NCBI GenBank assembly: GCA_963792785.1
Contig: CAWBXO010000004.1
Location: 62,001-126,000 of the forward strand
Source of the DNA: CAWIMX01 sp963792785
Lineage (GTDB): Bacteria; Acidobacteriota; Vicinamibacteria; Vicinamibacterales; CAVVIG01
Reading direction: 5' to 3'
Length of the DNA: 64,000 nucleotides
In this document: positions 1-9,197 of the stretch, in pieces
How the letters are laid out: every line of letters starts with the position of its first letter
Numbering within the stretch: position 1 is the first letter of the stretch
Translations under genes and position numbers: made by a program
The notes under the pieces: generated by a model
The model's database searches: none
What the model was told of the DNA's origin: nothing
The model's input: only the letters and a program-made list of their open reading frames with translations

Positions 1-87
1 CACGCAGGCCACCGTGTTCCCGTTCTCCGCCAGACACGCGCCCACGACCAGTCCGACGTACCCCGTCCCGACTACGGCGATTTTCAT
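1..87 (-). CDS. ugd: UDP-glucose 6-dehydrogenase, N-terminal fragment
   Basis: Only the first 29 codons lie in the window and the gene runs off the left edge. They encode a Rossmann nucleotide-binding start, MKIAVVGTGYVGLVVGACLA, which matches the UDP-glucose/GDP-mannose dehydrogenase family (GxGYVG motif). The expected enzyme oxidises UDP-glucose to UDP-glucuronate with two NAD+. It is divergent from the glycosyltransferase genes starting at 156. The UDP-glucuronate decarboxylase at 7275 would use its product, so the two bracket the polysaccharide locus. The family is clear; the exact substrate (UDP-glucose rather than GDP-mannose or UDP-ManNAc) is inferred from context. Confidence 0.85.
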   Translation of the reverse strand, partial: MKIAVVGTGYVGLVVGACLAENGNTVACV

Positions 88-155
88 GACCCAAGAAGAT
101 ACTGATTGTGAACGACTTAGACAAGACTTTGACGGGGGTGCTAACGTTCTGCCCC

Positions 156-1280
156 GTGCGCGTCGTCCTCGACTACCGCCCGGCCCTGCACGGCGCGCAG
201 CGGCGTCGGCGAATATACCCACGAACTGGCCCGCGCGCTGCTGGCCGCCTTCCCGCCGGCGGCGTCCCCTCGCGATCTCGCTCTCACCCTCTTCTCGAGT
301 TCCTGGCGCGACCGCCTGCGCCTGCCGGGAGACCTGGACGGCGCCGACGCGGTGGACTGCCGCGTGCCGGTGGCGGTGCTGAACGCGGCCTGGCACCGGC
401 TGGGCCTGGCCGCCGGTGGAGTGGCTGACCGGCGACCGCTTCGATGTGACGCACTCGATGCATCCGCTGCTGCTGCCGTCGCGGCGCGCCGCGCACGTCG
501 TCACGGTCCACGACCTGAATTTCCTGGCGCACCCCGAGCGGACGCGGGCCGAGATTCGCCGCGACTATCCCGCGCTCGCCCGGGCGCATGCGGCGCGCGC
601 GGACGCGGTGATCGCGGTGTCGCGCTTCACGGCGCGCGAGGTCGAGCGCCAGCTCGAGGTCGCCCGCCGAGAAGATCGCGATCTGTTCGCCCGGCGCGCC
701 GCCCTGGGCGCCGCGCCGCGCGCAACCCGAGGGCGGCGGCTACCTGCTCTTTTTCGGCACGCTCGAGCCGCGCAAGAACGTCGGCGCGCTCCTCGACGCC
801 TACGAGCGCCTCCTCGACCGATCGCCGAAGCCGCCGCCGCTCGTCCTGGCCGGCGCCGCCACCGCGGCCGCGCGGCCCTGGCTCGATCGGATCGCGCGCC
901 CGCCGCTCGCCGGCCACGTGCGCGCCGCCGGCTACGTGGTGCCCGAGGCCCGGCGCGCCCTGTATGAGGGCGCGCGACTGCTCGTGCAGCCATCGTTCGA
1001 GGAAGGCTTCGGCCTGACCGTGCTCGAAGCGATGACGATCGGCGTGCCGGTGGTCGCCGCCAACCGCGGCGCCCTGCCCGAACTCGTGGACGACGCGGGG
1101 CTGCTCGTCGATCCGGAGCCCGAGTCGATCGCCGGCGCCATCGCGCGGCTCCTCGACGACGAGGCGCTCGCGGCGACGTGCGCGGCCAAGGGCGAGATGC
1201 GCGCGTCGCATTACCGGTGGGACGCCACGGCGCGCGCCGTGTACGGCGTCTACCGGCAGGCGATGGAGCACCGCGCCTGA
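156..1280 (+). CDS. GT4 family glycosyltransferase (frame broken by three indels)
   Basis: A retaining GT-B glycosyltransferase assembled from three frames. It starts at GTG 156 (VRVVLDYRPALHG), typical of this family. Frame changes near 209, 411 and 662 each fit one extra G or C at a codon junction. Removing them gives about 373 residues, the usual GT4 length. The C-terminal half carries the signature EEGFGLTVLEAMTIGVPVV, with the paired glutamates that hold the nucleotide sugar, preceded by FFGTLEPRKN of the donor domain. It would add a sugar to a lipid-linked oligosaccharide at the inner face of the membrane. The next gene starts 1 nt after its stop. The donor sugar cannot be told from sequence. 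Confidence 0.8.
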
Positions 1281-1281
1281 C

Positions 1282-2355
1282 ATGCGCATCGGCATCGACG
1301 CGCGCGAGCTGATGGGCCACTCGACCGGCGCGGGCCGCTATCTGGCCGGCCTGCTGACCGAGTGGGCGCGATCGCCGCGGGCCGCGCGCCACGAGTTCCT
1401 GCTGTACCTGCCCGGGCGCGCGGACCTGCCCTGCGATCCCGCGCGATTCGTCCAGCGGCTCATCGAGGGATCCCCCGGCACGTGGTGGGAGCAGCGCCGG
1501 CTCGCCCGGGGCGCGGCGCGCGATCGCCTCGACGTCTTCTTCGCGCCGGCCTACACCGCCCCGCTCGCGCTCGACGTGCCGCTCGTCCTGGCGATCCACG
1601 ACGTGTCGTTCGCGGCCTTCCCCGAGTGGTATCGCCTGCGCGAGGGCGCGCGGCGGCGGCTGCTGAGCCGCCTGGCCGCCCGGCGCGCGGCGGCCGTCGT
1701 CACGATCTCGCGGTTCTCGCAGCGCGAGATCGCCGAGCACTTCGGGCTGCCGCCCGGCCGGATCCACGTCATCCCCCCCGGCATCGAGGGACCGCCGACG
1801 GGCGCGCCCCGCCAGCAGGACGAGCCGCGCATCCTCTTCGTCGGTTCGATCTTCAACCGCCGCCACGTGCCCGACCTCGTGCGCGCGGTCGCGCGGCTCG
1901 CGCGGCACCGCCCGGGCGTGTCGCTGGACGTGGTGGGCGACAACCGATCGTTTCCGCGCGAACGGCTGGATCGCGTGATCGACGCGGAAGGCGCCGGCGC
2001 CTTCGTCCGCTGGCGCCGGTACGTGCCGGAGCCGACGCTGCGCGAGCTCTACGGACGCGCGCGCGCGTTCGCGTTCCTGTCCGAATACGAAGGGCTCGGC
2101 CTCACGCCGCTCGAGGCGCTCGCCTGGGGCGTCCCGCCCGTGCTCGCCGACACCCCGGTCGCCCGGGAATCGTGCGGCGAGGCCGCGGCGTACGTCCGGT
2201 CCGGCGACGTGCACGGCACGGCCGACGCGCTCGAGCGCGTCCTCTTCGACGAGGGCGAGCGCGCGCGGATCCTGACCGCGGCGCCGGCCGCGCTGGCCGG
2301 CTACGACTGGCCGACGGCCGCCGACCGGACGCTGGCGCTCCTGGAAAGCCGATGA
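1282..2355 (+). CDS. GT4 family glycosyltransferase
   Basis: An intact 357-residue GT-B enzyme. It begins MRIGIDARELMGHSTGAG, a start common to GT4 enzymes of polysaccharide loci, and has EYEGLGLTPLEALAWGVPP as the donor-binding motif near residues 250-275. The ATG lies 1 nt after the previous stop, and the stop overlaps the next start in an ATGA, so the three genes 156-3185 are translationally coupled. Role: sequential sugar addition in repeat-unit assembly (inferred). Donor and acceptor are unknown. Confidence 0.88.
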   Translation: MRIGIDARELMGHSTGAGRYLAGLLTEWARSPRAARHEFLLYLPGRADLPCDPARFVQRLIEGSPGTWWEQRRLARGAARDRLDVFFAPAYTAPLALDVPLVLAIHDVSFAAFPEWYRLREGARRRLLSRLAARRAAAVVTISRFSQREIAEHFGLPPGRIHVIPPGIEGPPTGAPRQQDEPRILFVGSIFNRRHVPDLVRAVARLARHRPGVSLDVVGDNRSFPRERLDRVIDAEGAGAFVRWRRYVPEPTLRELYGRARAFAFLSEYEGLGLTPLEALAWGVPPVLADTPVARESCGEAAAYVRSGDVHGTADALERVLFDEGERARILTAAPAALAGYDWPTAADRTLALLESR

Positions 2356-3185
2356 CGGACCTCTCCATCGTCATCGTGAGCTTCAACGCGCGCGCCGACC
2401 TGGAGCGATGCCTGCGCTCGCTCGCCGAGCACCCGCCCCGCGCGTCGACCGAGGTCATCGTCGTCGACAACGCGTCGGGGGACGGGAGCGCGGATCTGGC
2501 GCGCGGCTTCCCCGGCGTGACGGTGATCGAGGCGGGCGCCAACCTCGGCTTCGCGGCGGGCACGAACGTCGGGCTGCGCGCCAGCCGCGGGGCGGCCCTG
2601 CTGCTCCTGAACAGCGACACGATCGTCCCGGGCGGCGCGCTCGACGCCCTGCTCGCCGAGCTCGATCGCCCGCCGCGCGCCACCGTCGTCGGCCCGCGGC
2701 TCGTCGACACGGCAGGGCGCACCGAGCTGTCGTTCGGGCCGATGGTGGGACCGTTCGCCGAGCTGTGGCAGAAGACGCTGATGCGCGGGCACGCGCGCGG
2801 GTGGCCGATCGTCGCGTCGCTCGTCGAGCGCCGGACGCGCCAGGGCGGGACGCCTGACTGGGTGAGCGGCGCCTGCCTGCTCGTCCGGCGGGCCGACGCG
2901 GAGGCCATCGGCTGGCTCGACGAGCGGTATTTCATGTATCTCGAGGACGTGGACTTCTGCGCGGCCGTCCGGGCCCGCGGCGGCCTGGTGCGGTTCACGC
3001 CGGCGGTCGAAATCGTGCACGCGCGGGGCAAATCGGTCGCGGCGGCGCCCGCCACCGTGTCGGCCGGCTACCGGCGGAGCCACGTGGCGTTCTACGAAAA
3101 ACACCATCCGCTGTGGGCGCCGCTGCTGCGCGTGTATCTTCGGTGGGCGCGGGGGGGGCGGCTCCCGGTAGGGACTAGGGATTAG
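2352..3185 (+). CDS. GT2 family glycosyltransferase (rhamnosyltransferase-like)
   Basis: 277 residues, starting at the ATG that overlaps the previous stop. The N-terminus LSIVIVSFNARADLERCL is the GT-A nucleotide-sugar fold. The metal-binding region reads LLLLNSDTIVPGG, and the catalytic-side motif YFMYLEDVDFC follows near residue 195. This is the arrangement of inverting WbbL-like rhamnosyltransferases, although sugar specificity cannot be read. It is the last gene of the coupled trio and is followed by a heptad repeat tract rather than by a conventional terminator. Confidence 0.88.
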   Translation: MTDLSIVIVSFNARADLERCLRSLAEHPPRASTEVIVVDNASGDGSADLARGFPGVTVIEAGANLGFAAGTNVGLRASRGAALLLLNSDTIVPGGALDALLAELDRPPRATVVGPRLVDTAGRTELSFGPMVGPFAELWQKTLMRGHARGWPIVASLVERRTRQGGTPDWVSGACLLVRRADAEAIGWLDERYFMYLEDVDFCAAVRARGGLVRFTPAVEIVHARGKSVAAAPATVSAGYRRSHVAFYEKHHPLWAPLLRVYLRWARGGRLPVGTRD

Positions 3186-3205
3186 AGGGTAGGGATTAGG
3201 ACGAA

Positions 3206-3303
3206 GCCCTGAGCCCTAAGCCCTAAGCCCTGAGCCCTAAGCCCTAAGCCCTAAGCCCTGAGCCCTGAGCCCTGAGCCCTAAGCCCTAAGCCCTAAGCCC
3301 TAA
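3206..3303 (+). repeat. 14-copy heptad tandem repeat GCCCTAA/GCCCTGA
   Basis: Fourteen contiguous 7-bp units run from 3206 to 3303, each GCCCTAA or GCCCTGA with no other variation. The units differ only at A/G in position 6. The tract is preceded by degenerate reverse-complement words (agggattag, tagggattagg) at about 3173-3200, so a long hairpin is possible. It fills the gap between two glycosyltransferase genes and ends 22 nt before the next GTG. A related CTAAGC tract occurs at 10605-10634. Confidence 0.95.
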
Positions 3304-3325
3304 CCCCTGCAGGTATCATTCCCCC

Positions 3326-4435
3326 GTGCGCATCGGCATAGACGCGCGGAAGCTGCACGACTTCGGCATCGGGACCTACATCCGCAACCTCCTGCGGCAG
3401 CTGGCGCGGCTCGATCACGACACCGAGTTCGTGGTGCTGTGCCGGCCGGACGACCGCGCGGATGTGTCGGCGCTCGGGACGAACTTCCGGGCGGTCGCCG
3501 AGTCGTCCGCAACTACTCGGTGGCCGAGCAGTTGCGCGTGCCGCTCGCGCTTCGGCGCGAGGGCGTGACGCTGTTCCACGCGCCGCACTACGTGCTGCCG
3601 CCGCTCGTCTCGTGCCGATCCGTCGTGACGATCCACGACTGCATTCACCTGATGTTCCCCGCAGTACCTGCCCAACCGGTTCGCCCTCGCGTACGCGCGC
3701 ACGGCGATCACCTCGGCCGCGCGCCGCGCCACGCGCATCCTCACCGTGTCGGAGAGCTCGAAGCGCGACATCCTGCGCTACGTCGACGTGCCGCCGGAGA
3801 AGATCGACGTGATTCCAACGCGTACGACGAGCGGTTCTCGGTCGAGCCCGGGGCCGACGAGGTGGCGGGCGTCCGCGAGCGCTACCAGCTCGGGGGCGAC
3901 TTCGTGCTCTACGCCGGCACCGTGAAGCCGCACAAGAATCTCGAGCGGCTGATCGACGCGTTCGCGCAGACGCGGAAGGCGCGGCCTCGACCGGCTCCGG
4001 CTCGTGCTGATCGGCGACGACATCTCGCGCTACGCCTCGCTGCGCCGCGCCGTGCACCGCCACCAGCTGCACCAGCACGTGCGCTTCCTCGGCTACATGC
4101 CGGAGTCGACGCTCGCCGTGCTGTACCGCCTCGCGTCGGTGTTCGTGTTTCCCTCGCTCTACGAGGGCTTCGGCCTGCCGCCGCTCGAGGCGATGGCCAG
4201 CGGGACGCCGGTCGTGACGTCGAACGTGTCGTCGATGCCGGAGGTCGCGGGCGGCGCGGCCTTCCTCGTCGATCCGTACGACTCGACGTCGATCGCCGAG
4301 GGCCTCACCCGCGTCCTGACCGATGACGCCCTGCGCCGCGACCTCTCGGTCCGCGGTCTCGCGCGCGCGAAGCAGTTCTCGTGGGAGCGCTCGGCCCGCC
4401 GCGTGCGTGAGATCTATGGCGAGGTGGGACGGTGA
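3326..4435 (+). CDS. GT4 family glycosyltransferase (frame broken by four indels)
   Basis: Starts at GTG 3326 with MRIGIDARKLHDFGIGTY, a classical GT4 N-terminus, and ends at TGA 4433-4435. Frame changes near 3505, 3661, 3815 and 3989 (two losses, two gains) cancel to give 369 residues. FPSLYEGFGLPPLEAMASG is the donor motif, and YAGTVKPHKNLERLIDAF opens the second Rossmann domain. The split C-domain piece at 3817-4435 is the best preserved. The enzyme would extend the lipid-linked glycan. The heptad tract upstream separates it from the first three transferases, so it may be a separate transcript. Confidence 0.8.
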
Positions 4436-4464
4436 GGATGTCACGCTGCCATCCCGCCATGGCT

Positions 4465-4701
4465 GGAACCACAGAGGCGCCGAGGCGCAGAGGGCACGCC
4501 AGCGGGACCACCGTACGGGGCCCGGCGCGGGCAGGCCTGCGGCGCAGGCCCGCCCGACGGAGCGCGGAGCCGGGAATCGAACAAGTCGACCGCATCCCCC
4601 GCTCGTTCGATTCTCGGCTCCGCGCTCCCTTGGCCGCCTTCGGCGGCCCGCGCCGAGCCCGCAGCGGACAGGCCTCCGAGTCTCTGTGTCTCTGTGGTTC
4701 C
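4465..4701. repeat. 237-bp nested inverted-repeat element with 12-bp perfect ends
   Basis: The outer ends are GGAACCACAGAG (4465-4476) and its exact reverse complement CTCTGTGGTTCC (4690-4701). Inside, a 24-bp arm at 4559-4582 pairs with 4605-4628 with one mismatch around a 22-nt loop. A further small palindrome (gcaggcctgcggcgcaggc) lies near 4531. No gene fits between 4436 and 4706. The ACCACAGAG-type ends are a motif I recognise from dispersed intergenic repeats of soil bacteria. It may be a MITE-like or REP-like element; no target duplication was evident. The inner arms contain GTTCGATTC, which resembles a tRNA T-loop. Confidence 0.8.
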
Positions 4702-4706
4702 GCCCG

Positions 4707-5823
4707 ATGAAGATCGCCCTCGTCCACGACTGGCTGACGGGCATGCGCGGCGGCGAGAAGGTGCTCGAGGTGCTCTGCGAGCGCTTCCCCGACGCCGAGC
4801 TCTTCACGCTCGTCCACGTGCCCGGGTCCGTGTCGCCGACGATCGAGCGCCGCGATGCGCGGGACCTCGTTCGTGCAGCACCTGCCGCTGGCCGGCCGGC
4901 ACTACCGCGTCTACCTGCCGCTCTTCCCGCTCGCCGTCCGGGGCTTCCACTTCGACGGCTACGACTTCGTGTTGAGCGTGAGCCACTGCGCCGTGAAGTC
5001 GGTCGTGACGCCGCCCGACGTGCGGCACCTCTGCTACTGCCTCACGCCCATGCGCTACGCCTGGGATCAGTTCGACGCGTATTTCGGGCCGGATCGCATC
5101 GGGTGGGCCGCCAGCCAGCTCATGCGGCCGGTCATGGCGGCCATGGCCCGCTGGGACCGGGCCACGGCCGGGCGCGCCGACCGCTACACCGCCATCTCGC
5201 GTTACGTTGCCGGGCAGGATCCGCCGATACTATAATCGCGTGGCAGACGTGGTGTATCCCCCAGTCGACACAGGGTTTTTCGCCGTCGCCGACGGCCCCG
5301 CCGACCGGTCGGCGCTGGTCGTGTCGGCGCTGGTCCCCTACAAGCGCGTCGACCTCGCGATCGACGCCTGCCGCCGCGCCCGTGTGCCCCTCACCATCGT
5401 CGGTGACGGCCCCGAGCGCGCCCGGCTCGACACGCCAGGCCGCGGGCGCCGCGGTCACGTTCACAGGCCGCCTCCCGGACGACCAGGTGCGCGCCGCCTA
5501 TCAGCGCGCCGGCGTCGTCGTGCTGCCGGGCGAAGAGGATTTCGGGATCGTGCCGCTCGAAGCCAAGGCCTGCGGGCGCCCCGTCGTGGCCCTCGGCCGG
5601 GGCGGCGCGCTCGAGACGATCGAGCCCGGGCTGAACCGGCCTGCTCGTCGGCGAGCCGGACGCCGACGCGCTTGCCGGCGCCATCAGCGACGCGCTCGGC
5701 CGCGCGTGGGACACCGGCGCCGTCCGCCGCCACGCGGAGGCCTTCGGCCGCGAGCGCTTCGGTGACGAGATGGACGCGCTCGTGCGCGACACGGCCGCCG
5801 CGCCGGAGCCGACCCGGTGGTGA
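4707..5823 (+). CDS. GT4 family glycosyltransferase, WbaZ-like (frame broken by four indels)
   Basis: ATG 4707 opens MKIALVHDWLTGMRGGEKVL, the diagnostic start of the WbaZ/mannosyltransferase-like GT4 group. LCYCLTPMRYAWDQFDAYFG is another block of that group. The frame is restored by removing single extra bases near 4856, 5216, 5441 and 5637, giving 370 residues. The C-terminal EEDFGIVPLEAKACGRPVVAL carries the nucleotide-sugar glutamates. It ends at 5823 and overlaps the priming-transferase gene. Likely role: an early glycosyl transfer onto the undecaprenyl-linked sugar (inferred from position). Confidence 0.8.
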
Positions 5824-7262
5824 AGCGACACAACCGCCTGCTCGTCGCCTTCCACGTCGTCTCGGACGCGATGCTGGGCGTCTCGGCCTTCCTCATCGCG
5901 TATCTGATCCGGTTCTACACGCCGGCTCATCCCCATCACCAAGGGCGTGCCGCCGTTCGGGCAGTACCTCGATGCTGCTGCCCTTCATCGCGGCGCTGGT
6001 CCCGATCGCGTTCCACCTGCAGGGTCTCTATCGCCTGCGCCGCGGCCGCTCGCGCGTGGACGACTTCTTCGCCGTCTTCGTCGGCAGCATCCTCGCGGTC
6101 GTGTTCGGCATCATCGCCACCCTGTACGTGCAGACCTACTTCGCCTCCGACGCCGCGCGCGACCGGGGCGCGTTCGAGGTGTCGCAGGTCGTCTGGGGCA
6201 TCTTCCTCGTCCTGAACGTGGCGTTCACGTTCGCCTCGCGCGAGCTCGTGCGGGAGATCCTCGAGCGCCGCTGGCGCGCCGGCATCGGCCTGAAGCGCAT
6301 CCTCATCGCGGGCGCGGGCGAGCTCGGCCGCCTGGTGCCGACAAGATCCTCGAGCACCGCGAGCTGGGCTATCCAGATCGTCGGCTTCGTGGACGACCGC
6401 GCCGTCGGCGACCACCTCGGCTACCGCGGCCTGCCCGCTGCTCGGCACGCTCGAGGACGCGGCGGAGATTTCGACGCGGGAAGGCATCGACCACCTGTAC
6501 GTCGCGCTGCCGCCGGAACAGCACGTGCGGATGCTGCAGCTGATCGAGAGCACGAGCCGCGAGATGGTGGACGTGCAAGGTCGTCCCGGACCTCCTGCAG
6601 GTGATCGCGCTGCGCGCGCGGCTCGAGGACCTCGACGGCGTGCCCGTCATCAACATCAACGACATGCCGCTCCAGGGCTTCAACAGCATCGTCAAGCGCG
6701 CGATCGACCTCGGGATCTCCGCGGCCGCGCTCGTCGTGCTGGCCATTCCCCTGGCGATCGTCGCGGCCATCGTGCGCCTGACCTCGCCGGGGCCGGTGTT
6801 CTACGCGCAGGAGCGGATGGGCCTGGACGGCAAGCCGTTCATGATCCACAAGTTCCGATCGATGTACCGACGACGCCGAGCGCGACACCGGCCCCGTCTG
6901 GGCGCGCGAGGACGACCCGCGCGTGCACGCCGGTCGGGCGGTTCCTGCGGCGGTCGAACGTCGACGAGCTGCCGCAGCTCTGGAACGTCCTGCGGGGCGA
7001 CATGTCGATCGTCGGGCCGCGGCCCGAGCGGCCGCTGTTCGTCGAGCAGTTCAAGCACAGGATCCCGCAGTACATGCTGCGGCACAAGGTGAAGGCGGGC
7101 CTGACCGGCTGGGCGCAGGTGAACGGCTGGCGCGGCAACACGTCGCTCGAGAAGCGCATCGAGTACGACCTCTACTACATCGAGAACTGGTCGGTGCGGC
7201 TCGATTTCAAGATCATGTGGCTCACGCTCGTGCGAGGGTTCTTCCACAAGCACGCCTACTAA
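5817..7262 (+). CDS. Undecaprenyl-phosphate sugar phosphotransferase, WbaP/WcaJ type (frame broken)
   Basis: The priming enzyme of the locus, moving a sugar-1-phosphate to undecaprenyl phosphate in the inner membrane. It starts at GTG 5817 (or 5820) inside the previous gene's end. The N-terminal half has hydrophobic segments and a Rossmann-like domain (GAGELGRLV). The C-terminal half has the full bacterial sugar transferase signature: SPGPVFYAQERMGLDGKPF, KFRSM, DELPQLWNVL and GPRPERP. Seven gains (near 5925, 5968, 6373, 6436, 6570, 6868, 6924) and one loss (near 6340) restore 479 residues, the family length. Two of the gains abut GTAC. The intact tail from 6952 to 7262 shows the gene is real. 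Confidence 0.85.
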
Positions 7263-7274
7263 GCTCCCCATTCC

Positions 7275-8213
7275 ATGTCCACCGGACGCGTCGTCATCAC
7301 CGGAGCCGCCGGCTTCATCGGCTCCCATCTCGCCGAGACCCTGCTCGACCGCGGCTACTCGGTGGTCGGCATCGACAACCTGCTGACCGGCGACATCGCC
7401 AACATCGCGCACCTGGTGAACCGCGACTTCACGTTCATCAAGCACGACGTCACCAACTACATCTACATCGAAGGGCCGGTCGACTACGTCCTGCACTGGG
7501 CCAGCCCGGCGAGCCCGATCGACTACCTCGAGCTGCCGATCCCGACGCTGAAGGTCGGCGCCCTCGGCACGCACAAGGCGCTCGGCCTCGCGAAGGCGAA
7601 AGGGGCGCGGTTCGTCATCGCCTCCACGTCCGAGGTGTACGGCGATCCCCTCGAGCACCCGCAGAAGGAATCGTACTGGGGCAACGTGAACCCGATCGGG
7701 CCGCGCGGCGTGTACGACGAGGCCAAGCGCTTCGCCGAGGCGATGACCGTGGCCTACCACCGCTTCCACGGCCTCGACACGAAGATCGTCCGGATCTTCA
7801 ACACCTACGGCCCGCGGATGCGCGTGAACGACGGCCGCGCCGTGCCCGCGTTCATCTCGCAGGCGCTGCGGAACGAGGACGTCACCGTCTTCGGCGACGG
7901 CAGCCAGACGCGCAGCTTCACCTACGTCACCGACCTCGTGGACGGGATCATCCGGCTGATGCAGTCGGACGTGAACGACCCGGTCAACATCGGCAACCCG
8001 CGCGAGATGACGATCAAGCAGATCGCCGAGACGATCATCCGGATGACCGGCTCGACGAGCCGACTCGTCTACAAGCCGCTGCCGACCGACGACCCGAAGG
8101 TGCGCCAGCCCGACATCACGCGCGCGACGACCCTGCTGAAGTGGGAGCCGAAGGTCGCCCTCGAACAAGGGCTCGTGAAGACGATCGACTACTTCCGCAC
8201 AAAAGTCAGGTAG
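7275..8213 (+). CDS. UDP-glucuronate decarboxylase (UDP-xylose synthase), SDR family
   Basis: An intact 312-residue extended short-chain dehydrogenase. GAAGFIGSHLAETLLDRGY binds NAD+ near residues 10-28, and the catalytic YDEAK (Tyr-x3-Lys) follows STSEVYGDPLEHPQ. This pattern and length match UDP-glucuronate decarboxylases, which convert UDP-glucuronate to UDP-xylose via the 4-keto intermediate. With the UDP-glucose dehydrogenase at the left edge it gives a two-step route from UDP-glucose. A dTDP-glucose dehydratase reading is less likely because of length and the PHP-type linker. The stop codon TAG is itself part of the following hairpin repeat. Confidence 0.85.
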   Translation: MSTGRVVITGAAGFIGSHLAETLLDRGYSVVGIDNLLTGDIANIAHLVNRDFTFIKHDVTNYIYIEGPVDYVLHWASPASPIDYLELPIPTLKVGALGTHKALGLAKAKGARFVIASTSEVYGDPLEHPQKESYWGNVNPIGPRGVYDEAKRFAEAMTVAYHRFHGLDTKIVRIFNTYGPRMRVNDGRAVPAFISQALRNEDVTVFGDGSQTRSFTYVTDLVDGIIRLMQSDVNDPVNIGNPREMTIKQIAETIIRMTGSTSRLVYKPLPTDDPKVRQPDITRATTLLKWEPKVALEQGLVKTIDYFRTKVR

Positions 8214-8264
8214 GTCGGGTGGGTCAGGTAGGCCGGGTTGGGAAGAATGCCCACCCGACCTACC
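8209..8264. terminator. Convergent hairpin built of GGTCGGGT words
   Basis: GGTAGGTCGGGTGGG at 8209-8223 is perfectly inverted at 8250-8264, with further GGTCAGGTAGG-like words in the loop. It lies between the convergent decarboxylase gene and the OmpA gene and begins inside the decarboxylase stop codon. It lacks a clear U-tract, so a terminator role is inferred from placement and pairing. Confidence 0.6.
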
Positions 8265-8306
8265 AGCCCTACCCGCCTGCCTCGCCGAAGCCGTAGGGAA
8301 GGCGGC

Positions 8307-8987
8307 CTACGCCAGCGCTTTGACCACGACGCGGCGGTTCTTCGCCCGGTCCTCGCGCGTGTTGTTGGGCGCGACCGGGTTGTCCTCGCCGTAGCTGATG
8401 GTGTTCATGCGGTGCAGCGGGATGTGGTAATGCTCGTAGAGGTACAGCTTGACGGCCTCGGCGCGCTGCAGGCCGAGCTTCTCGTTGTACGTTTTGTCGC
8501 CCGTCGAGTCCGTGTAGCCCTCGATCTCGAAGTAGACGTTCTGCGGATTGCTCTTGAGCTGTTCGACCATCTCGTCGAGCTTGGCCTTGGCCTCGTCGGG
8601 GAGCGCGGTGTTGTCGAACTTGAAGTTCGCCTCGTCCGCGCTCAGCACGACCTCGAAGACGAGCTTGCGCGAGGCCATGTCGACGGCGTCCGCCTTGGCG
8701 TCGGCGGCAGCGGCGGCCGTGGCGGCCGAATCGGCGCTCGACTGGGCGTGGTTCGCCGCCTGGTTGGCCGCCTGCGCCGCCTGGTTGGCCGCCTGCGCCT
8801 CCTGATGCGCGCCGGCCACGGCGTCCTCGTTCCGGCTGATCCGGTTCTGGTTCTCCTGCACCGTCGACGACAGGCCTTCGACCTTGTCGTCCACGGTCTT
8901 GACGTTCTGCTTCACGAAGCCCTTGCTCGCGCAGGCGGGCAAGCCCAGGCTGATGGTCAACAACGCGACGGCGGCTGGAACACGCAT
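8307..8987 (-). CDS. OmpA-family peptidoglycan-binding lipoprotein with coiled coil
   Basis: 226 residues. The start is the second ATG of an ATG-CAC-ATG cluster, because AGGAGG sits 8 nt before it. A lipoprotein signal ends at LGLPAC, so the mature protein begins at Cys. Residues about 30-100 form an Ala/Gln-rich coiled coil with repeats of AANQAAQAANQAANHAQ, similar to Lpp-type stalks. The C-terminal OmpA domain carries FEIEGYTDSTGDKTYN and NRRVVV, the residues that hold meso-diaminopimelate. It probably links outer membrane and cell wall. It is divergent from the gene at 9198. Confidence 0.88.
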   Translation of the reverse strand: MRVPAAVALLTISLGLPACASKGFVKQNVKTVDDKVEGLSSTVQENQNRISRNEDAVAGAHQEAQAANQAAQAANQAANHAQSSADSAATAAAAADAKADAVDMASRKLVFEVVLSADEANFKFDNTALPDEAKAKLDEMVEQLKSNPQNVYFEIEGYTDSTGDKTYNEKLGLQRAEAVKLYLYEHYHIPLHRMNTISYGEDNPVAPNNTREDRAKNRRVVVKALA

Positions 8988-9197
8988 GTGCATTTCCTCC
9001 TGACAGCTCCTCGAGGAGCCTGCGAGATCGAGAACCAAATTCCTTGCCATCCCGTCGGGACCGATTTCCCGGGAATTACCCCACGCGCTGCACGAGGGCG
9101 GCTCGCGGGACGGTAAGCTTGAGCTCAAGGAGGGAATAATTTTCACGCCGGTGGCCCGTGTCGGGGCCTGGGTTAGAGTGGGGAGGGTGTCGCATCG

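Noticed and set aside
565..2214. Long minus-strand open frame of 549 codons opposite the glycosyltransferases
   Set aside because: It is Arg/Ala-rich shadow coding caused by high GC at third positions, without a recognisable domain, and it lies opposite well-supported genes.
3206..3303. True telomere
   Set aside because: It is internal to a chromosome-like gene cluster, short, and similar short tracts occur in other gaps.
4559..4628. tRNA gene
   Set aside because: Only T-loop-like and acceptor-like fragments are present, in inverted duplicate; no D-arm or anticodon arm can be folded.
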